DNA of 64,000 nt. It comes from Spirosoma sp. SC4-14 (lineage in GTDB: Bacteria > Bacteroidota > Bacteroidia > Cytophagales > Spirosomataceae). Position 1 is the first letter of the stretch, and every line of letters starts with the position of its first letter. The translations under genes and the position numbers were made by a program. Shown here piece after piece: positions 56,882-64,000 of the stretch. Under the pieces are notes generated by a model, which was given only the letters and a program-made list of their open reading frames with translations, was not told where the DNA came from and did no database searches. The stretch is taken from assembly GCF_037201965.1 (NCBI RefSeq), contig NZ_CP147518.1, forward strand, positions 1,611,001-1,675,000, given 5' to 3'.

Positions 56882-59284
56882 TCACTTCAGCATATTTACT
56901 ACATCGGCCCGGCGGGATGCGGGCGTTACGTTCAGCGATTCCAGCTTGCCGTTTTTCAAGATGGCCTCAACGGTGGTGTTGTAAGGCGCATGGAGTTTGA
57001 CATGCACATCCCAGGTTTTAGGCCAGGCCGGAAACAGATAAATTTTCTTATTGTCGGTCTGTAACAGCATTTCCTGAAGCCCGATCATGCCTGCTCCACC
57101 CCAGTTATGATCGGGTGTCCAGTCGAAACCGGGTCCCCAGAAGGCAGGAAAACGACGGCCTGAATTACCCAGCTTTAACAGGCTCAGGCGCGACGCTTCG
57201 TCGGTTAGCCCCAGCCGGGCCGCAAAAATATTGTCCTGTTTCCAGCCGACATGACTCCGAAATTTCAGGACATCTTTATCATACCAGTACGTATTGAGCG
57301 CCGTATCCAGGCCGGGTTTACCAATACCATATTGTCCCCACGGAAAAACCGGATATAGCTGGGGTGACTCAACGTTGTTGATACGTTCCCAAACCTTCGC
57401 GGGTGCAATGGTCGGATGACCGTCGAAAGACCGGAACGAAATCGGCGGAATGCGCTCAAGCATTGCTTTCCAGGCATCCCGCTTTTCCTTCGTCAGATAC
57501 GTGTTGGGTAGCTCCAGCAGGCGGGTCAGTACGCTACGCAGGCCCGAAATGGTCGAAGTTGCGTTGTAAGCCATCTTGTAGGTTTCCGCCCCTGATCCGG
57601 GATAAAGCACCATCTTTTTGTCGCCATCCAGAACTTTGCTGCCCCGCTTTTTAGCCAGATACTGGTAATGCTCGTCGAAAAATGTCAGGCAGCTTTCCAC
57701 AAACGGAAGATAGTTCGCAATGTCCTGACCGGCATAGCGTTCGGTTTCCAGCATCATCAGGCAAAACTCCAGCACCGTATCCCATTCGTATTCGAGCCAG
57801 GCGTTGTATTCCATGCCTTTATCATAACTGGCGGGCCGTTTCCAGCCATATTCGGCGGAGTTTGGTAAGCCAAAGTTTTCGATCTGCTCCGTAAAACTTC
57901 CGCCTTTGTGCTGCCAATACACGGCGGTTCTCAGTTCGGCGTTTTTCAGTATATTCAGATAAAAATCGAACTGTGGCTTCATCAGCTGCCAGTCGCCACT
58001 TTTTAGCATGGGCCAGTACACCAGCCGTTGGTTCTGAGCCGTATGAATACCCCCACCCCAATTCCGAAAATCGGGCGTAAACGCCAGGCTGGTGTCCACC
58101 AGAGCGGGGTCGTAGGTAAAGAGGCCACCGTTAAATTTGGTCGGGTAGTTGCCATAGGCGTTGCAGCCGAGCATGTAGCGAAACAGTTGATAGTTTCGGG
58201 CAATCTGCCATTCGGGCGAGTTTGGCGGATTGGTGATGTAGACATAACTTTTTGTCCAGAAATCGCTCCACCAGGCCTGAGTTTTTGCCTGTGCTGTTTT
58301 TACCGACAAACGTTCCCCTTTTCGTACCTTGTCCAGTCCCCGCTTCCAGTCGTCAATATGGTCAGCCTGGTCGGTATGCAGGGCCAGGATAAGCGAATGA
58401 TTTCGGGCGGCTGACGTACTGGCTAATTTCCAGCCCTGGAAACGGGTATTCAAATAGCTGCCCTGATACGTACCGGCTGGAATCATGCCCTTACCCGACA
58501 GACTGCCCCCAAACGTCCGGTTCTGGAGCGGATTAAACAGCTGATTTTTCACGCTATCCAGCCCCTGCTGCTGCACCGTCAGATCAAAAGCCGAGGGCTC
58601 TGAGCCGTTTCGATGAAAAAAAACAAGGTCGCTCCCCACAAATTGAATACTATCTTTCAGCGTTTTGACTTCGCCCTGGGGCGCCCATTTATAGGAATTG
58701 GCGTTATTTTCTTTGCCCTTCGTTACGTGGTCCTGATAGCGCCAGCTTTCAAAGGCAGCCTCTGCCTTGAGGGCTTTGTTGCTCATCACCTCTACATGAA
58801 CAACTGGCCGGAACACGTCGACCCACACAGTGATGGTTGCTGATAGCCCGGCTTTTTCGCCCTTTATTTCAACATGCCCTTTATTCAATACCAGCTCCTG
58901 CCGAAAACTGCCCCCCGCTTCGAAGGGATTTGGCGACAGTTTGAGCCGAACCCGGCCCAGCTTTAGAACGGTATTGTTGTGATCGAACGTACCGCTTTTG
59001 GCAACATAAAACAGCAGATCACCGTTTTCAACCCATACGTTCAGACCAATATCGCCACCGCCACAAGGCATCGATTCTGATGAATTCTTGCTTTGACTAT
59101 TCCACACTACGTTATAGCGATCAATCGGAGCAGACTGAGCAAAACCTTCCGACAAAGCACTAACATACAGCGCATTAATGAAGAGTGCACTGGCTAAGAA
59201 TCGGCGAAGGGTGGAAAAAAATGGAGTACGTGGCAAGGCTAATATGGTATAATTAAAGGAGAAAATAGTAGAGATCACCGTCAA
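56882..59284 (-). CDS. DUF5703-type putative glycoside hydrolase, secreted; start uncertain
   Basis: A protein of up to 800 aa. After a signal-like stretch (RRFLASALFINALYVSALSE, near GFAQ), IDRYNVVWNSQSKNSSESMP then CGGGDIGLNVWVENGDLLFY is the DUF5703 N-terminal module; the rest is an (α/α)6-barrel-like region (RNYQLFRYMLGCNAYGNYPT, WLEYEWDTVLEFCLMMLETE, YNATSTISGLRSVLTRLLEL) ending with a β-domain, as in GH95-like enzymes. Catalytic residues and substrate unknown. There is no ATG near the start; candidate starts are TTG 59284, GTG 59278 and TTG 59236. The last leaves a good signal peptide and avoids overlap with the palindrome at 59282. Confidence 0.85.
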   Translation of the reverse strand: MTVISTIFSFNYTILALPRTPFFSTLRRFLASALFINALYVSALSEGFAQSAPIDRYNVVWNSQSKNSSESMPCGGGDIGLNVWVENGDLLFYVAKSGTFDHNNTVLKLGRVRLKLSPNPFEAGGSFRQELVLNKGHVEIKGEKAGLSATITVWVDVFRPVVHVEVMSNKALKAEAAFESWRYQDHVTKGKENNANSYKWAPQGEVKTLKDSIQFVGSDLVFFHRNGSEPSAFDLTVQQQGLDSVKNQLFNPLQNRTFGGSLSGKGMIPAGTYQGSYLNTRFQGWKLASTSAARNHSLILALHTDQADHIDDWKRGLDKVRKGERLSVKTAQAKTQAWWSDFWTKSYVYITNPPNSPEWQIARNYQLFRYMLGCNAYGNYPTKFNGGLFTYDPALVDTSLAFTPDFRNWGGGIHTAQNQRLVYWPMLKSGDWQLMKPQFDFYLNILKNAELRTAVYWQHKGGSFTEQIENFGLPNSAEYGWKRPASYDKGMEYNAWLEYEWDTVLEFCLMMLETERYAGQDIANYLPFVESCLTFFDEHYQYLAKKRGSKVLDGDKKMVLYPGSGAETYKMAYNATSTISGLRSVLTRLLELPNTYLTKEKRDAWKAMLERIPPISFRSFDGHPTIAPAKVWERINNVESPQLYPVFPWGQYGIGKPGLDTALNTYWYDKDVLKFRSHVGWKQDNIFAARLGLTDEASRLSLLKLGNSGRRFPAFWGPGFDWTPDHNWGGAGMIGLQEMLLQTDNKKIYLFPAWPKTWDVHVKLHAPYNTTVEAILKNGKLESLNVTPASRRADVVNMLK

Positions 59285-59302
59285 ATTTAGAGAGTAAATT
59301 TG
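59282..59302. promoter_or_regulatory. CAAATTTA-N5-TAAATTTG palindrome, divergent promoter/operator candidate
   Basis: Perfect 8-bp inverted repeat. Each arm read outward equals TAnnTTTG, the Bacteroidota -7 consensus, once on each strand, between the divergent DUF5703 and GH63-like genes. No clear -33 TTG is at the right distance, so an operator is equally possible. Confidence 0.45.
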
Positions 59303-59368
59303 TGAAGCTACGGTTTATGTGGAGGAAGGTTTTTGAGACACTGCTACTACGTACACGAGGTTTTGAGA

Positions 59369-59462
59369 AACCTCACAAGGTCGGATTTAAGAATCCGACC
59401 GCACAGAAAAGAATCCAACCTCACAGAAATAACCTGACGGCACAAAAAAGAATCCGACTTCA
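59369..59462. repeat. AAGAATCCGAC(C/T)-CACAGAAA tandem/inverted repeat
   Basis: GGTCGGATTTAAGAATCCGA forms a hairpin, followed by three variants of (C)CGCACAGAAAAGAATCC spaced about 30 bp apart. It fills the leader of the GH63-like gene and keeps an apparent frame open upstream of the true start. Confidence 0.75.
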
Positions 59463-59472
59463 CTACGGAAGA

Positions 59473-61029
59473 ATGAACTACAGAAAAAACATCACATTTG
59501 TCTGGCTGATCGGACTACTTCAGACAACGGTTTGTCTGGCGCAACCGGCGGCTGTTCTGTCGACAAATAAGCTCAACGAATACGTCACTTACTTCAATCA
59601 GATCGACCAGGAAGAAGCCGTCAAAAATTATGTGCCCAATGATCAGTCATTTGATTGGCTTTCCCAAAACATTCCCCTATTCGACTGTCCGGATTCTGTA
59701 CTGAACGAAATTTATTACTACCGGTGGTGGGCCTTTCGCAAGCACCTGAAAGAAACGCCCGAGGGTTATATTTTTACGGAGTTTATCACCAAAATGAACC
59801 ATGCCGGTAAATACAATGCCATCAGCAGTGCGCTCGGGCATCATATTTACGAAGGACGCTGGCTCCGGCAATCACAGTACGTGGATGACTACATTTCATT
59901 CTGGCTCTACGTCGATCCGAAGCATAGCGCACCCCGTTTTCATGCCTTCAGCAGTTGGGTCGATGATGCTGTGTATAACCGCTACCTCGTCAACCTCGAC
60001 AAGCCGTTTATTCAGAAAAACCTGCCCGCTCTCGACGCCGACTATCGGAAATGGCAGCAGGAAAAGCAGTTACCGAGCGGCCTTTTCTGGCAGTTTGACG
60101 TACGGGATGCCATGGAAGAATCCATTAGTGGATCGCGCAGGGAAAAAAACCGGCGGCCAACCATCAATAGCTATATGTATGGCAATGCTAAAGCCCTGGC
60201 CGCAATGGCGGCACTTGTCAACAACGATACGTTACAGCGTCGATATGAGCAACTGGCAACGGCCTTAAAAAAACTGACGCTGGATAGTTTGTGGAACCGG
60301 GATGCCCACTTTTTTGAAGTTAAACACCCCAATGGAGCCTTCGCCAACGCCCGTGAAGCGATTGGTTTTATTCCCTGGTATTTTAATCTGCCCACCGACA
60401 CGCCGGAATATGCCAGCCAGTGGGACCAGCTCACCGACACGACCGGTTTCGAAGCGCCCTGGGGCATTACAACGGCCGAACGTCGGCACCCGGGATTTCG
60501 TACGCATGGCTCTGGGCACGGATGCGAATGGGACGGTGCCGTCTGGCCTTTTGCCACCACTCAGACGCTGAAAGGGTTGTCGAACCTGCTTACAAACTAC
60601 CGCCACCAGGGGCGAATGACCAAGTTGGTATTTTTCAATGAACTGCTGAAATATGCCCGATCGCATACGATGAACGGGCAGATATACGTAGGTGAATATC
60701 AGGACGAAAAAACTGGCGAATGGCTGAAAGGCGACAACCCACGAAGTAAGTTCTATAATCACTCCGGGTTTGCAGATCTTATCATCAGCGATCTGATAGG
60801 TTTAAAACCCCGGGCCGATAACGTACTCGAAATTCATCCGCTCGTTCCCGACAACAAATGGGACTGGTTTTGTCTCGACAATGTGCTCTACCACGGCAAA
60901 ACACTGACCATTCTGTATGACAAAACCGGGAAACATTACGGAAAAGGAAAAGGCTTTCGGGTGTTTTCGAATGGTAGGGAAGTGATTAAAGCCAATAGGC
61001 TGGAAGCTGTTACAGCGAAGAAGTTTTAA
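59473..61029 (+). CDS. GH63/MGH1-like (α/α)6-barrel glycoside hydrolase, secreted
   Basis: A 518-aa exported protein (signal ITFVWLIGLLQTTVCLAQ). (α/α)6-barrel markers: YYYRWWAFRKHLKETPEGYI, YDDYISFW-type helix (QYVDDYISFWLYVDP), WQFDVRDAMEESISGSRREK, INSYMYGNAKALAAMAALVN, EAIGFIPWYF and the clan motif CEWDGAVWPFATT. These place it near mannosylglycerate hydrolase and GH63-type glucosidases, with catalytic Asp/Glu expected in the DVRDAMEES and late NHSGFADL regions. I chose ATG 59473; the frame is open back to a GTG at 59302 only through repeat DNA. It is divergent from DUF5703, with which it may share a promoter region. Confidence 0.88.
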   Translation: MNYRKNITFVWLIGLLQTTVCLAQPAAVLSTNKLNEYVTYFNQIDQEEAVKNYVPNDQSFDWLSQNIPLFDCPDSVLNEIYYYRWWAFRKHLKETPEGYIFTEFITKMNHAGKYNAISSALGHHIYEGRWLRQSQYVDDYISFWLYVDPKHSAPRFHAFSSWVDDAVYNRYLVNLDKPFIQKNLPALDADYRKWQQEKQLPSGLFWQFDVRDAMEESISGSRREKNRRPTINSYMYGNAKALAAMAALVNNDTLQRRYEQLATALKKLTLDSLWNRDAHFFEVKHPNGAFANAREAIGFIPWYFNLPTDTPEYASQWDQLTDTTGFEAPWGITTAERRHPGFRTHGSGHGCEWDGAVWPFATTQTLKGLSNLLTNYRHQGRMTKLVFFNELLKYARSHTMNGQIYVGEYQDEKTGEWLKGDNPRSKFYNHSGFADLIISDLIGLKPRADNVLEIHPLVPDNKWDWFCLDNVLYHGKTLTILYDKTGKHYGKGKGFRVFSNGREVIKANRLEAVTAKKF

Positions 61030-61108
61030 AGTAATTAGCCGCAGTGGTTGAGGTAATTCACCCAGGTATGGGTTGCCACTATGTTTAACGGATCATTCGC
61101 TCAATGCC

Positions 61109-62728
61109 TTACTTAGGCATAGACAATACCTCCGAGGGCCAGCGAACAGGTTGTCCGTTTGGCTTACAAGTAGGCATCTGAGCGCCCAGTTTCTGTAACT
61201 GTTCCGTAAATAGCATTGCCAGTCGTGCCAGTTGGTGGGGTTTCCGGGCCGATAGATCGTGCTGTTCGCCGATGTCGTTTTTCAGATTATACAGCTCCAG
61301 TTTGCCAGTTTTATGGTGATAAACCAGTTTCCAGTCGCCTTGTCGGCAGGCACTGGCCCATGCCAGAGCCGGTCCTTCCTCTGCAATCCATCGGTTAGGG
61401 TGATGCCAGATCAGCAACCGCGATGGATCAGACCAGTTCGGGTTTTTGAGTAGAGGCATAAACGACTTCCCATCCACCGGCTGAATCAGTTTAGGCGATT
61501 GAACAGCCGCCATTTGAAGAATGGTCGGGAAAAAATCATCGATCAACAGGTACTGATTGGCAATGCTTCCGGGTTTCACAACACCAGGCCAGCGTACCAG
61601 CATGGGCTCGCGAATGCCGCCTTCATACACTGAACCTTTTCCGGCCCGTAAAGGTAAGTTCTGGGTGTGCGCCTGGCCGCCCCGCAATGGGCTTGTACTC
61701 AGTCCGCCGTTGTCCGACATAAACAGAATAATGGTATTGTCGGCAAGCTTGTGGTCGTCCAGAAACTGTAGAATATCGCCCAGGCTCTTATCCATCCCTT
61801 CCACCAGGGAGGCATAATTGGCCTCTGTGTTGCCGAGTCCCATCTGGCGATATTTATCGACAAACCGTTGATCGGCCATAATTGGTGTATGAACCGCATA
61901 GTGTGCCATATAGAGAAAAAACGGCTGCTCCTGTTTCAGGGGCGGTTCCAGCGCTTTGAGAGCTTCCCGCGTCAGGGCATCGGTCAAAAAAGTGTTGGTA
62001 CCGTGATAGGCATCCAGGCCCGGTACGGCATTGCGATTTGGTTTGCCATTTATCGGACGATCATAATTGTCGGTTCCCAGATAGCTGGCCGGATGGCCAA
62101 TTTCACTGCCGGCAATATTGACACGAAACCCCATATTTATGGGATTGGAACCCGGCGTTCCGGCCGAGCCAAAATGCGCTTTCCCGCAATGGATGGTATA
62201 GTACCCGTTGGCATTAAGGATGGCCGGTAGCGGAGTAGCATAAACGGTTCGGTCAACACCGGCTACTGGGCTAAAGCCATTGATGTTCCAGTTCACCGGA
62301 TTCGGGCTCGAATCGGGATAGTCGGTATTGGTATTTCGGTTAGGTGATGTCCAGTTGGTTACCCGGTGGCGAGTAGCATTCATGCCCGTCAGCAGGCTAA
62401 CGCGCGTGGGGGTGCAGACCGGTGTGGCGTAAGCATTGGTAAATTTCATGCCTTCCCGCGCCAGACGCTCCATGTTGGGAGTACGATAGCGGGTATTGAA
62501 TGGCGTTGGCTGCGTCCAGAATGGTACCGACGTATCTTGCCAGCCCATATCATCGACCAGAAAAACAATGATGTTGGGTGGTTTTTGTAAGTTGCCAGCC
62601 CGAATGTTACAACCACTGAGCACTAAACTCCAAACCAATAGAGCCAGTCTGATGGCCTGTCGGCCCGGATACGCTCTTAATGGGATAAATGGCCAGATTT
62701 TCGGCTCTTTTTTAGAAGGTGTAGGCAT
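61109..62728 (-). CDS. sulfatase (formylglycine-dependent), lipoprotein
   Basis: A 539-aa S1-type sulfatase. Lipoprotein signal LALLVWSLVLSGC; metal site PPNIIVFLVDDMGWQDTSVP; active-site CTPTRVSLLTG with the Cys (about residue 105) to be turned into formylglycine by an FGE or anSME enzyme encoded elsewhere; HCGKAHFG, FMSDNGGLSTSPL and KGSVYEGGIREPMLVRWPGV follow, as in the family. It removes sulfate from a glycan or small ester. I chose ATG 62728 (MPTPSKKEPK) over an upstream TTG at 62806. It is divergent from no neighbour; the AraC gene precedes it on the same strand with about 145 bp between. Confidence 0.93.
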   Translation of the reverse strand: MPTPSKKEPKIWPFIPLRAYPGRQAIRLALLVWSLVLSGCNIRAGNLQKPPNIIVFLVDDMGWQDTSVPFWTQPTPFNTRYRTPNMERLAREGMKFTNAYATPVCTPTRVSLLTGMNATRHRVTNWTSPNRNTNTDYPDSSPNPVNWNINGFSPVAGVDRTVYATPLPAILNANGYYTIHCGKAHFGSAGTPGSNPINMGFRVNIAGSEIGHPASYLGTDNYDRPINGKPNRNAVPGLDAYHGTNTFLTDALTREALKALEPPLKQEQPFFLYMAHYAVHTPIMADQRFVDKYRQMGLGNTEANYASLVEGMDKSLGDILQFLDDHKLADNTIILFMSDNGGLSTSPLRGGQAHTQNLPLRAGKGSVYEGGIREPMLVRWPGVVKPGSIANQYLLIDDFFPTILQMAAVQSPKLIQPVDGKSFMPLLKNPNWSDPSRLLIWHHPNRWIAEEGPALAWASACRQGDWKLVYHHKTGKLELYNLKNDIGEQHDLSARKPHQLARLAMLFTEQLQKLGAQMPTCKPNGQPVRWPSEVLSMPK

Positions 62729-62874
62729 AGGAACCCGTCTTTTTCTAAAAAGCAAACGTTGTGATCTCCCTACCGGCCGTATTCTGAATGGAGCGTTGTC
62801 TTTCAAAAAAATACCCTTTTCCTGAGAAAAGGGTACCGAAATGAAAAAACTGAAACAGGGATTTCAGAACAGGA

Positions 62875-63771
62875 TCAGGCCCTGACCAGCAGGTTTTTCG
62901 ACTTGTTCAGGTACTGGCGCTTGTATTCGAGCGGAGTCATGCCCGTCACTTTTTTGAAATGACGGTAGAAATTCGACACGTTGTTGAAGCCGCAGTCGAA
63001 GCAGATAACCTCGGTCGGCGTTTTGTCTTCGATCAGCGCCCGGCAGGCATGGCTGATTCTGATTTCGATCAGGAAATCATAGTACGTTTTGTTGGTCATC
63101 AACTTAAAGTACCGGCAAAACGATGTAACGCTCAGGTTGCTGATGGCCGAAATCTCCTCCAGCGTAATTTCTTTTTTATAATTCGATAATGTATAGCTGC
63201 ATACGGTATTCAGCCGCAGCGAATCGGTTTCATTCGATTGATAAAAAACAGTACGGCCGTTTACAATTGGCTCATACTCATCCGTTTCGGCCAGGGTTTT
63301 TAGAATCGAGAGCAGGATAATGATTTTATCAAGATTGCTGGCGTTCAGCGCCCGGTGCATGAGTTCAGCAAGCTTCGCGTTGGCTTTACCATTAATAACC
63401 ATCCCGCTTTTCGCCTTCTCATAAAGCTTCGGAATCAAATACGCTTCGGGTAGTTTTAACAGATCTTCACCCAGGCAGTCGGGCAAAAACTGAATGACAA
63501 TGACTTCAATATTCAGGTCGGGGTCATTATAAAAGTACTCTTCGTTGCTACGCCAGGTGTGGGGTAAATTTTCGCCCACAAACACAATCTCGCCCGGCGA
63601 AAAATTGCTGATCTTATCGCCAATAAACCGAACGCCTTCTCCCTTGATAATATAGTGTAATTCAAGTTCGGGATGATAATGCCAGATGTTCTTGAAATGC
63701 GGTAAGACATCGTGCCGGACGGTGAATGAACTCTCCAGTTTTGCCGTCACTTTGCGGAATAAGGGCTTCAT
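62875..63771 (-). CDS. AraC-family transcriptional regulator
   Basis: A 298-aa regulator with an N-terminal cupin sensor (about 20-140; HPELELHYIIKGEGVRFIGD, FSPGEIVFVGENLPHTWRSN) and a C-terminal double helix-turn-helix (about 200-290; ISAISNLSVTSFCRYFKLMT, ALIEDKTPTEVICFDCGFNN, VSNFYRHFKKVTGMTPLEYK). Such regulators sense a sugar and activate nearby catabolic genes; the sulfatase and glycosidase cluster is the natural target (inference). ATG 63771 (MKPLFRKVTAKLE) is used; a TTG at 63783 is less likely. Confidence 0.95.
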   Translation of the reverse strand: MKPLFRKVTAKLESSFTVRHDVLPHFKNIWHYHPELELHYIIKGEGVRFIGDKISNFSPGEIVFVGENLPHTWRSNEEYFYNDPDLNIEVIVIQFLPDCLGEDLLKLPEAYLIPKLYEKAKSGMVINGKANAKLAELMHRALNASNLDKIIILLSILKTLAETDEYEPIVNGRTVFYQSNETDSLRLNTVCSYTLSNYKKEITLEEISAISNLSVTSFCRYFKLMTNKTYYDFLIEIRISHACRALIEDKTPTEVICFDCGFNNVSNFYRHFKKVTGMTPLEYKRQYLNKSKNLLVRA

Positions 63772-63783
63772 ATTTTTGAGCAA

Positions 63784-64000
63784 TAATTACAGACCTGAAT
63801 CAGTTGGGTGTTATACGAATTGACCAGCCTGTTTGCTGATATACTATAAGTAACTTCTTCTTCGTTTTTGCCGCTTCTGGGCATAGCCCAAAGTGCTCTG
63901 GAAATCGTTATACAAACTTAAACGAAACAACGTAAATAATTCATATTTAATCTGTGATAATTTCCTATAATAAATTGGCAAAAAAATGCAGTTACACCCT
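63784..64000. other. upstream region of the AraC gene to window end
   Basis: AT-rich, no gene. On the minus strand a TAnnTTTG match (plus-strand CAAACTTA at 63912-63919) could be the -7 element of the regulator gene, but a matching -33 element is not seen. Confidence 0.35.

Noticed and set aside
59302-59472. Long N-terminal extension of the GH63-like protein from a GTG start
   Set aside because: It would be encoded by repeat DNA and would bury the signal peptide; ATG 59473 gives a normal exported protein.

Overview
The window looks like chromosomal DNA of a Bacteroidota member of the Cytophagales, most like Spirosoma or a close relative (inference). The signs are a SusC/SusD pair, many Tat-type (RRxFL) Gfo/Idh/MocA oxidoreductases and xylose-isomerase-like epimerases, PQQ-dehydrogenase/ThuA genes, a Nudix-type regulator, weak or absent Shine-Dalgarno sites, occasional TAnnTTTG promoter elements, and very many short palindromic intergenic repeats. 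I see no transposase, phage, plasmid or CRISPR gene.

Layout. 1-3.6 kb: the end of one oxidoreductase, a second oxidoreductase and a sugar isomerase on the + strand, interrupted by two four-helix-bundle genes set among iterated inverted repeats. 3.6-12.2 kb: housekeeping and orphan genes (a MITE-like repeat, an AT-rich unknown gene, a Uma2-like protein, MutS2, a deacetylase lipoprotein, a tRNA-Phe-like relic, an unknown 234-aa protein, a methyltransferase, a ChbG-like deacetylase). 12.2-18 kb: a minus-strand ThuA / epimerase / PQQ-dehydrogenase-cytochrome c set, divergent from a Nudix-winged-helix regulator with a palindrome in the shared promoter region. 18-21.7 kb: a Wzi-like outer-membrane protein, a THI5-like protein and MoaA. 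21.8-42.8 kb: a long minus-strand array that reads as a pectin-type utilisation region. Lyases, esterases and propeller enzymes lie at its promoter end. A sugar-acid module follows (DUF1537 kinase, PdxA-like dehydrogenase, DapA-like lyase, Fe-alcohol dehydrogenase), then a sodium-symporter/esterase fusion, an epimerase and an oxidoreductase. 43-63.8 kb: DUF72, an esterase, SusC/SusD, a decayed oxidoreductase relic, a phosphodiesterase, a GH43/GH130-like propeller, a GH2 enzyme, an aldose epimerase, DUF5703, a GH63-like enzyme, a sulfatase and an AraC regulator.

How it works together (inference). Polysaccharide is cut outside the cell and in the periplasm, taken up by SusC/D and the symporter, de-esterified, isomerised and oxidised, and the sugar acids are phosphorylated and cleaved. 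The strongest unusual signals are the transporter-hydrolase fusion, palindromic repeats that lie in frame inside at least three coding sequences (twice in a signal peptide just after an ATGA gene overlap), and the four-helix-bundle genes wrapped in low-complexity inverted repeats.
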